Shown here piece by piece: positions 55,987-62,489 of a DNA stretch of 64,000 nucleotides. Under the pieces are notes generated by a model. The model did no database searches. It saw nothing but the letters and a program-made list of their open reading frames with translations, and was not told the DNA's origin. A program made the position numbers and the translations under genes. The DNA is from RBG-16-66-20 sp052386675 (GTDB taxonomy: Bacteria > Pseudomonadota > Gammaproteobacteria > Burkholderiales > SG8-39), in contig JBQTJX010000014.1 of assembly GCA_052386675.1 (NCBI GenBank), positions 93,679 through 157,678 on the forward strand, in the 5' to 3' direction. How positions within the stretch are numbered: position 1 is the first letter of the stretch; each line of letters starts with the position of its first letter.

Positions 55987-56958
55987 ATGGCAAGCACCTC
56001 TTCAGGCAAACCCGGGCGCGCATACCTGATTGCCACCGTGCTGACGGTACTGGCGGTGGCCGCGCTCTGGAATCCCGCCTCCGCGCATGTTCACGTACGG
56101 CTTGCCGGCGCGCCAGCGTCCGCGAAAGATGCGCCTGGCGCCGAACCATTGCTCCAGCACGTGCACGGATTGGCGTACACGCCCGACGGCGGCGCGCTGC
56201 TGGTTTCCAGCCATACGGGATTCGCGGCGTTTCGCGGTGACGGCTGGGCGGAGATAGACGGCCCGATACACGACTTCGCCGGATTCGCGATGACCCAGTC
56301 GGCCATCTACGCCAGCGGCCATCCGGTGCCGGGAAGTGCGCTCCCCGATCCCCTGGGCCTGGTCAAGAGCGCCGACCTTGGACGCAACTGGACCCCATTG
56401 GCGCTCGGCGGCCAAGCTGATCTGCATTCGATCGCGGCCGGCTATCGCTCTGGATCGATTTACGTTCTTACAGACCGGCCGAACCCGCTGATGCAGGTGC
56501 CTGGCTTGCATCACTCGACGGACGAGGGGCGCACCTGGCGGCGCCGCGCGGCGCATGGATTGAAGGGTAGAACGCTTGGCAGCGCCGTACATCCCGTGGA
56601 CCCGGGCGTCGTTGCCGTCGCATCGGACGCGGGTTTGTACATCTCGCGCGACTCGGGCGAGAACTTCGCGCTCCTGGATGGCAGCCAGGCGGTAACGGCG
56701 GTCACATTCGGCCACGGCGGTACGACCATCTGGTATGCGAGAGCCGTGCGGCGGGAACTCGTGCTGGCGTCACTGGAGAAGCGGTTCCGCCAGGTCATTC
56801 GCCTGCCGCGCATCGGACTGGATTACGTCACCCACCTGGCGCAGAACCCGGTGGACCACCGGACGCTAGCGGTAGCGACGGATCGCCGCCACGTATTCGT
56901 CACGAGCGACAGCGGCAAGAGCTGGCGGCAGATCGCGAAGGATGGGGACCTGCCATGA
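55987..56958 (+). CDS. exported BNR/beta-propeller protein (F510_1955-like)
   Basis: A 323-residue protein with an N-terminal membrane or signal segment (about 12-33) followed by a beta-propeller built from repeated blades. Asp-box (BNR) motifs are visible: SADLGRNWTPL, STDEGRTWRRR, SRDSGENFALL and TSDSGKSWRQI. HVHGLAYTPDGGALLVSSHTG at the start is typical of the F510_1955 group. Despite database names mentioning glycosyl hydrolase or sialidase, no catalytic evidence is visible. It overlaps the methyltransferase gene by 4 bases. Its role in copper handling is unknown. Confidence 0.75.
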   Translation: MASTSSGKPGRAYLIATVLTVLAVAALWNPASAHVHVRLAGAPASAKDAPGAEPLLQHVHGLAYTPDGGALLVSSHTGFAAFRGDGWAEIDGPIHDFAGFAMTQSAIYASGHPVPGSALPDPLGLVKSADLGRNWTPLALGGQADLHSIAAGYRSGSIYVLTDRPNPLMQVPGLHHSTDEGRTWRRRAAHGLKGRTLGSAVHPVDPGVVAVASDAGLYISRDSGENFALLDGSQAVTAVTFGHGGTTIWYARAVRRELVLASLEKRFRQVIRLPRIGLDYVTHLAQNPVDHRTLAVATDRRHVFVTSDSGKSWRQIAKDGDLP

Positions 56959-57590
56959 ACCGCACGGGCCCCGACAGGCGCGCGGCGCTGGCCAGCTACT
57001 CCCGTCTTGCGGCGCGATATGACGATCGGTGCGCATGGCTGGAAGGAGCTCGTTACGCCGCACTGGAGGCGCTGGGTGTCAGCGAAGGCGAAACGGTGAT
57101 CGATGTCGGCTGTGGAACCGGCGCCATGCTGACCTTGATGGGGCGCGCCGTGGGTTCGAATGGCCACGTGATCGGCATCGAGCAATCGCCGGAGATGGCG
57201 GCACTCGCTCGCGAACGCGTCGCGCTCGCCGGGCTGCGCAACATCGAGATATTGGAGTGCGCGGTGGAGGAAGCGCGGCTCACGCGAGAAGCGGACGCGC
57301 TGCTGTTCTTCTACGTTCATGACGTGCTGCAATCGGACCAGGCGATTTCCCGCGTCCTCGGGTGCGCGCGCCACGGCGCGCGCGTGATCGCGGCGGGCGT
57401 GCAGCTCGCCGGTTGGTGGGCCGCGCCGCTTAACGTGTGGAAGCTCTGGAGGTCGCGTCGCTACGTTTCGACATACGCGGGATTGCGCGATCCGGCGTCG
57501 CGTCTGCGATCGAGGTGTCCGGATTGGCGGGTATTCCGGAAAAGGGCTCTGGGCACCAGTTACGTGGCCGTCGGGCATCTCGAAGGATGA
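56955..57590 (+). CDS. SAM-dependent class I methyltransferase
   Basis: A 211-residue cytoplasmic methyltransferase. SAM motif I is VIDVGCGTGAML (48-59), motif II acid in VIGIEQSPEM, and the post-I region FFYVHDVLQSD. The N-terminal LASYSRLAARYDDRCAW resembles the UbiE/phospholipid methyltransferase start. The final 50 residues are Arg/Trp-rich and could touch membranes. ATGA overlap with the propeller gene suggests they are made together. The substrate is unknown; a lipid or quinone-like acceptor is only a guess. Confidence 0.82.
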   Translation: MNRTGPDRRAALASYSRLAARYDDRCAWLEGARYAALEALGVSEGETVIDVGCGTGAMLTLMGRAVGSNGHVIGIEQSPEMAALARERVALAGLRNIEILECAVEEARLTREADALLFFYVHDVLQSDQAISRVLGCARHGARVIAAGVQLAGWWAAPLNVWKLWRSRRYVSTYAGLRDPASRLRSRCPDWRVFRKRALGTSYVAVGHLEG

Positions 57591-57677
57591 ATCGGAAAGT
57601 GGCGCACGGAAACGGTGCGATTCCTTTCGCGACGAGCATGCATGTGGTGCGTCCATCGCGGAACTTGCGAGCGCCAT

Positions 57678-57691
57678 TTGATCGTGATCAA
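57678..57691. promoter_or_regulatory. FNR/Dnr-type binding site
   Basis: TTGAT-CGTG-ATCAA is a perfect match to the FNR-family consensus TTGAT-N4-ATCAA. It is centred 62 bp before the ATG at 57747, in the only sizeable gap of this part of the island (57591-57746). A class II position would put +1 near 57726. It may drive the small His-rich gene and cytochrome c. Confidence 0.6.
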
Positions 57692-57746
57692 CAGTTGCAC
57701 CGTGTTTTCCCGCGACCATGAAGTCCCACTACTGAGAGGTACGAAC

Positions 57747-57974
57747 ATGAATCTGAATCAATTGGCAGCCAAGGCGATCGTTCTGATGTCGGCCACCGCG
57801 TTTGGCGTCACGGCCTACTCGCAAGCGAGGCACGACGAGAAGCCCCACGGTCCGTCCAGGAAGGCGGTGCAAAAGAGCGAAATCAAGCAGCCGCGCGGAG
57901 GCCCGCGCCATGACGAGAAGCCCCACGGCGCGCCGGAGAGGATCAGTGCAGACAAGAAGTCACAGGCGAAGTAG
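57747..57974 (+). CDS. 75-residue exported protein with two RHDEKPHG repeats
   Basis: Signal-like N-terminus (about 1-27, ending TAYSQA), then a basic chain in which RHDEKPHG occurs twice (about residues 28-35 and 54-61), separated by KAVQKSEIKQPRGG-like sequence. No known family. The His/Asp/Glu repeat could bind metal. Ribosome site GAGAGG before ATG 57747. Preceded by an FNR-type box and overlapping the following cytochrome gene by 29 bases. Confidence 0.62.
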   Translation: MNLNQLAAKAIVLMSATAFGVTAYSQARHDEKPHGPSRKAVQKSEIKQPRGGPRHDEKPHGAPERISADKKSQAK

Positions 57975-58425
57975 GTACGTCGCGGTGGCGGCGCTTGCGG
58001 CGTTTGCCGCCGGTTGCGGCGAGGTGCCGGCGGGCTGGGACGACGTGCGCGCGGACCCGGCGAACGCGCCGGTCGTCGCGCAGGGCGCAAAGGTCTACGC
58101 GGAGCACTGCGCGGCCTGCCACGGCGCGAACCTTGAGGGCCAGCCGCGCTGGCGCGAGCGGCTGCCGAACGGTCGGCTGCCGGCGCCGCCGCACGACGAG
58201 ACCGGCCACACCTGGCATCACCCGGACCGCGTATTGTTCGCGATCACGCAGGAGGGCCTTGCGCCGCCCTACGCGCCGAAGGGCTACGAAAGCGACATGC
58301 CGGCCTTCCGGAGCCGGCTGAGCGACGGCGAGGCCTGGGCGGTACTGGCTTACATCAAGAGCCGCTGGCGGACCGAGGTCTGGACGGCGCGCGCGGAGAT
58401 GGCGAGCAATGCTTCCCGGCGCTGA
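57946..58425 (+). CDS. lipoprotein mono-haem cytochrome c
   Basis: A 159-residue c-type cytochrome. A basic N-terminus and hydrophobic segment lead to lipobox FAAGC, so it is membrane-anchored. Haem site CAACH lies in YAEHCAACHGANLEGQPRW. Downstream Met in ESDMPAFRSRLSD is the likely axial ligand. I chose GTG 57946 because GGAGAGG lies just upstream and it begins the signal peptide; earlier codons of the frame are read inside the preceding gene. It may donate or accept electrons in the periplasm. Similar cytochromes appear in copper islands of Proteobacteria. Confidence 0.85.
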   Translation: MQTRSHRRSRYVAVAALAAFAAGCGEVPAGWDDVRADPANAPVVAQGAKVYAEHCAACHGANLEGQPRWRERLPNGRLPAPPHDETGHTWHHPDRVLFAITQEGLAPPYAPKGYESDMPAFRSRLSDGEAWAVLAYIKSRWRTEVWTARAEMASNASRR

Positions 58426-58466
58426 GTAATTTTGGATTCGATTTTCGACACAGGAGAGCCGTTGCA

Positions 58467-59009
58467 ATGATTCGCACGATGGCAGGAATCGCGTGGTTGG
58501 CGTTCGTCTCGCTGCCCGCAGTGGCGCAGCACCAAGGCTATGCGGCTGCGAAGGACCGCGAGATCAAGGCGCTCTCGCCGGAGCAGGTGCAGCAATACCA
58601 GGCCGGCGCGGGCATGGGCTACGCGATGCCGGCGGAACTGAATCGATTCCCCGGACCGATGCATGTGCTGGAACTGGCGGACAAGCTGCTGCTCACACCG
58701 GATCAACGCGCGAAGACACAGGCGCTCATGGACGCGCACAAGGCCGAGGCGCGGGTGATCGGCGCGAAGCGCGTGGAATCGGAGCGCGCGCTCGAATCCC
58801 TGTTCCGGTCGGGCAAGGTGGACGAGGCGGCGCTGGCGAAACACGTTCGCGATGCCGCCGCGCTGGAAGGGGAGTTCCGCCTGGCGCACCTGGAGACGCA
58901 TCGCCGGACGCGGGTGCTGCTCACCGAGGAGCAGGTGGCGCGGTACGTGAAGTTGCGGGGATATGGCAACGGCGGTTCGCCTTCCGGGCACGGCGGACAC
59001 CGGCACTGA
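58467..59009 (+). CDS. periplasmic Spy/CpxP- or CnrX-like metal-responsive protein
   Basis: A 180-residue periplasmic protein: signal peptide to about residue 21 (PAVAQHQ), then an all-helical body with ELADKLLLTPDQRAKTQALMDAH-type LTxxQ helices as in Spy/CpxP/CnrX (LTPDQ and LTEEQ). The C-terminal tail is GHGGHRH. CnrX relatives sense periplasmic metal for an ECF sigma factor and Spy is a chaperone; the sigma partner is not present here. Ribosome site CAGGAG. The tail and context favour copper binding. Confidence 0.78.
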   Translation: MIRTMAGIAWLAFVSLPAVAQHQGYAAAKDREIKALSPEQVQQYQAGAGMGYAMPAELNRFPGPMHVLELADKLLLTPDQRAKTQALMDAHKAEARVIGAKRVESERALESLFRSGKVDEAALAKHVRDAAALEGEFRLAHLETHRRTRVLLTEEQVARYVKLRGYGNGGSPSGHGGHRH

Positions 59010-59010
59010 C

Positions 59011-59247
59011 GTGGGCCCGCTGGCCCTGTGGAAGCGGTTCTGGCTGCTGTTCACGGCGATCTGGGTTGCCGTGTCGCTGCTGCACGCCTTGACGCTCGTG
59101 ACGCTGGCCGACGAGGTGCCGGGGGATCGGCTGGCGATCCTCCTGCTGGCCACCGTCCTGGTGCCAGGAGCGCTCTACGGGATCGGCTGGATCTGGGAGC
59201 GGATACGAGATGCACGCCGTCGTGTAATGCGGGCCGAGCGCAGGTAG
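59011..59247 (+). CDS. small two-helix membrane protein
   Basis: A 78-residue protein with two hydrophobic helices (about 9-30 and 43-62) and a strongly basic C-terminus (DARRRVMRAERR). It starts at GTG one base after the stop of the Spy/CnrX-like gene, so translation is likely coupled. A CnrY-like anti-sigma role, which would fit CnrX beside it, needs a cytoplasmic sigma-binding helix that I cannot identify. Family not recognised. Confidence 0.6.
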   Translation: MGPLALWKRFWLLFTAIWVAVSLLHALTLVTLADEVPGDRLAILLLATVLVPGALYGIGWIWERIRDARRRVMRAERR

Positions 59248-59263
59248 ACTAACCGTAACCGAC

Positions 59264-59644
59264 ATGCGCCTCACCCGATCACTGCGTCGCTTTACCGCCG
59301 TCCTCCTGCTCGCGGCTCTTGCCCTCGCGCAATCGAGTGTTACGCTCGCAGCGTGCGATATGGACCGCCAGGCCATGGCCCAGGCGATGGCGGATGGCGC
59401 CATGGACTGCGATTGCGGGGGCGGCGAAGCGGGCCCGCAGGAGAGCGTTTCCAACCGGTGCGTGGCGCACTGCACTGCCGAGCTCCAGATTGCCGCGACA
59501 GTTGTCGCGATCATCGGCACACCTCCCCGTGCCGAAGCTTTTGTTCCCCCGCAACGCGATCCGCCGGCCATGGCTGCGAAGCGCCATTGTCCCCCGCGCG
59601 CCGGCATCCCGATGCGCATCCTGCTGCACGCTTTCCTCGTGTGA
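59264..59644 (+). CDS. secreted Cys-rich protein, DUF2946/CopL-like
   Basis: A 126-residue exported protein. Signal segment about 8-29. Cysteines are arranged as C-DMD, MDCDCGGG and CVAHC, plus KRHC near the end. Met/Cys/His-rich composition suggests periplasmic Cu(I) binding. Its organisation parallels the 49903 protein: signal, acidic Met/His stretch, CxxHC-like motif. It directly precedes the cusCBA genes, a usual place for such small proteins. A -10-like TAGACT lies at 59245-59250. Confidence 0.68.
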   Translation: MRLTRSLRRFTAVLLLAALALAQSSVTLAACDMDRQAMAQAMADGAMDCDCGGGEAGPQESVSNRCVAHCTAELQIAATVVAIIGTPPRAEAFVPPQRDPPAMAAKRHCPPRAGIPMRILLHAFLV

Positions 59645-59733
59645 TCTCCGGGCCGCCCCGCGCGGCCTGACCTGACGAGTTCCGGTGCCGTGGCCCTGTC
59701 GCCCCGGCGGTACAACCATGTTCGGAGATCCGC

Positions 59734-60981
59734 ATGATCGCGATTCGCGTTCTACTTGCTATCTGCGCGGCAGCCGCGGCGATGCCCGCGCCCGCGCAAT
59801 CCCTGACGCTGGAGGAAGCGGTGCGCGCTGGCGAGGCGCAGTCCCCGCGCCTGTCTGCGCGACGCCACGCCCTCGACGCCGCGACAAGCCTGCTCGGGCG
59901 CGCCGCCGAACTGCCCGACCCGAGGCTGCGCTTCGGGATCGAGAACCTGCCGCTCACCGGTCCTGGCAACCTGCGCTACGACAGCGACTTCATGACCATG
60001 CGGTCAATCGGCCTGGTGCAGGACTTCCCGAACGGGGACAAGCGAGCGGCCCGCGGCGCCCGATCGGAGCGGATGCGGGACGCCGAACACGCACTGCTCG
60101 GCGCGGAACGGGCGGCATTGCGGCGCGATGTCGCCCAGGCGTGGTTCGACCTTCACTACGCGGTTCGCGCACGCGCCATCCTGGGTGCGCTCACGAATCA
60201 GCTCGACGCACAGGCCGAAGCGGTGGCCGCCGGCGTTGCGCGAGGGCGGCAGGGAACCGCGGAGAGCTTCATGCTGCGCGGCGCCGCCGGCCAGGCACGC
60301 GATCGCGAGACTGAACTGGACCGCAAGGTCGAGCGCGCACGCATAGCGCTTGCGGTGTGGCTTGGCGGAGAAGCGGATCGGCCGTTGGCCGGCCCGCCGG
60401 ACACGGCGCGCCCGCCACAGCCATTGGCCACGTTGCTCGGGCGCTTGCAGGAGCATCCGCGGCTGCAAGTGATCGATCGCCGCGAACAGCTCGCGCACAG
60501 CGAGGCTGACCTGGCGCGCAGCACGAAGAAATCGGACTGGAGCCTGCAGATCGGCTACGCGCAGCGGGAGCCGGCGTTCTCCAACATGCTGAGCGTGATG
60601 GTCATGATGGACCTTCCCTGGCAGGCGGGGAGCCGGCAGGACAAGGACATCGCGGCCAGACTCGCGGAGATTCACCAGGTCCGTGCCCAGCGAGAGGACG
60701 TGCGCCGCGTCGCGGAGGGCGAGATCCGTGGCTGGCACGCGGATTTCGACGCGGCGGCGCGCCGCGTCGACCGGTTCCGGAGTTCGCTGCTGCCCCTGGC
60801 GCGCGAGCGCATCGAGGCGGCGCAGGCCGCCTACCGCGGCGGTAGAGGCGAACTGGGCGAGGCGCTGGAGGCGGGCCGCGCCGCCACCGAGACCGAACTG
60901 GCTCTGATCGGAGCAGAGGCCCAGCGCGCCAGGGCATGGGCGAACCTGAACTTCATCTATCCCTCGGAAGGAAACCCATGA
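59734..60981 (+). CDS. cusC: outer-membrane efflux protein of the Cus system
   Basis: A 415-residue TolC/CusC/CzcC-type channel. Signal peptide to about residue 20 (PAPAQS). Two OEP repeats start LTLEEAVRAGEAQSPRL, with coiled-coil helices and the second-repeat strand LSVMVMMDLPWQAG. Unlike the 50653 protein it lacks a lipobox. Ribosome site CGGAGAT. It overlaps cusB by 4 bases (ATGA) and completes the three-part pump. Confidence 0.9.
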   Translation: MIAIRVLLAICAAAAAMPAPAQSLTLEEAVRAGEAQSPRLSARRHALDAATSLLGRAAELPDPRLRFGIENLPLTGPGNLRYDSDFMTMRSIGLVQDFPNGDKRAARGARSERMRDAEHALLGAERAALRRDVAQAWFDLHYAVRARAILGALTNQLDAQAEAVAAGVARGRQGTAESFMLRGAAGQARDRETELDRKVERARIALAVWLGGEADRPLAGPPDTARPPQPLATLLGRLQEHPRLQVIDRREQLAHSEADLARSTKKSDWSLQIGYAQREPAFSNMLSVMVMMDLPWQAGSRQDKDIAARLAEIHQVRAQREDVRRVAEGEIRGWHADFDAAARRVDRFRSSLLPLARERIEAAQAAYRGGRGELGEALEAGRAATETELALIGAEAQRARAWANLNFIYPSEGNP

Positions 60982-62489
60982 AACGCGCGGCAACTGCATT
61001 CCTTCTGATACTGCTGGCGTCGGCAGCGGCATTCGGCGGCTACCGGCTTGCCATGCATCGCATGTCCCCGACGCAGGCCGCCCCGGCGCCCGCCGCCGTG
61101 TCGGCGGCAGACAACGAGCGCAAGGTTCTCTACTGGTACGACCCGATGTTCCCGCAGCACAAGTTCGACAAGCCGGGTCCGTCGCCCTTCATGGACATGC
61201 AGCTGGTCGCGAAATATGCGGGCGAGGGCGGCGATACGGGCAGCGTCAGCGTCAGCTCCCGCGTGGCGCAGAACCTGGGCATCCGCATCGGCGAGGCCGT
61301 CGCGGGCGCCCTGGAGCGTCGCTTCGAGACCGTGGGCACCGTGGCTTGGAACGAACGCGCGCTCGTCCAGTTGCAGGCGCGCGCAGCCGGCTTCGTGGAG
61401 AAGCTCCACGCGCGCGCACCGCTCGATCCGGTTGCCAAGGGGGCGCCGCTGCTGGAGCTGCTCGTGCCCAGCTGGGCGGGTGCGCAGGAGGAGTACCTGC
61501 TTCTGCGACGGAGCGATTCGCCGGAGTTGCGGGCCCTGGTCGCCGCGGCGCGACAGCGCCTGATCCTGCTCGGCATGGCCGAGAACGACATTGCAGAGGT
61601 CGAACGGTCGGGTGCGGTGCAACAGCGCTTTACGCTGGTCTCGCCCATCTCCGGGGTGATCGCGGAACTCGGCGTGCGCGAAGGCGGCGCCGTGATGGCG
61701 GGGCAATCCCTGTTCAGGATCGTGGACCTCTCCTCAGTGTGGGTGAACGCGGAGATCCCGGAGGCGCAGGCGGGAATGTTGGTGCCGGGAAGCCGGGTCG
61801 AGGCCCGGGTTCCCGCCTATCCGGGACAGGTCTATTCCGGGCGCGTGGGCGCGATCCTGCCGGAGGTCAGCGTGGCGACGCGCACGGTCCGTGCCCGCGT
61901 CGAGCTGGCGAACCCGGGGTCGATGCTGAAGCCCGGCATGTTCGCGACGCTGGCCTTCCTGTCCGCCGCCGGCGAGAAGGGCGTGCTGGTGCCCAGCGAG
62001 GCCCTGATCCGGACCGGCACGCGCAATGTGGTGATCCTGGCCGTGGAGCGCGGCGGATACCGCGCCGCCGAGGTCGAGGTGGGACAGGAGGCGGGCGGCA
62101 AGGCGGAGATTCGCAAGGGGCTGAAGGCCGGCGAGCGCGTGGTGCTCTCGGGCCAGTTCCTAATTGATTCCGAGGCAAGCCTGTCGAGCACGCTCGCGCG
62201 CCTGGAGGGCGCCGATGCGGCGGCCGCGGCGTCGCCACCGGCGGACGGCGCACACAAGGGCAGCGGCAAGGTGATGGCAGTGGATGCGAAGGCAGGCCGG
62301 ATCGAACTCGACCACGGGCCCATGCCTTCGATCAAGTGGCCCGCGATGAAGATGGGGTTCATGGTCGAGGATCGCGCGCTGCTCCAGGGATTGAAGCCGG
62401 GCGATGCCGTGGAGTTCGAGATGCACGGCGAACCCGACAAGGAGGGCAACTACGTCATCCGGAAGATCGCCCCCGGGGTACGCAAGTGA
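60978..62489 (+). CDS. cusB: CusB-type RND adaptor with fused C-terminal CusF domain
   Basis: A 503-residue periplasmic adaptor. An N-terminal membrane segment (about 5-22) is followed by a heavy-metal-binding segment (YWYDPMFPQHKF, ending MDMQLVAKY), a short coiled coil, lipoyl and beta-barrel domains (FTLVSPISGVIAEL, VWVNAEIPEAQAG). The last 75 residues are a CusF domain with the intact Cu(I) site H-x7-W-P-A-M-K-M. It receives Cu(I) and connects CusA with CusC. Fusion of CusF to CusB is seen in some Proteobacteria. Overlaps cusC and cusA by 4 bases each. Confidence 0.93.
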   Translation: MKRAATAFLLILLASAAAFGGYRLAMHRMSPTQAAPAPAAVSAADNERKVLYWYDPMFPQHKFDKPGPSPFMDMQLVAKYAGEGGDTGSVSVSSRVAQNLGIRIGEAVAGALERRFETVGTVAWNERALVQLQARAAGFVEKLHARAPLDPVAKGAPLLELLVPSWAGAQEEYLLLRRSDSPELRALVAAARQRLILLGMAENDIAEVERSGAVQQRFTLVSPISGVIAELGVREGGAVMAGQSLFRIVDLSSVWVNAEIPEAQAGMLVPGSRVEARVPAYPGQVYSGRVGAILPEVSVATRTVRARVELANPGSMLKPGMFATLAFLSAAGEKGVLVPSEALIRTGTRNVVILAVERGGYRAAEVEVGQEAGGKAEIRKGLKAGERVVLSGQFLIDSEASLSSTLARLEGADAAAAASPPADGAHKGSGKVMAVDAKAGRIELDHGPMPSIKWPAMKMGFMVEDRALLQGLKPGDAVEFEMHGEPDKEGNYVIRKIAPGVRK

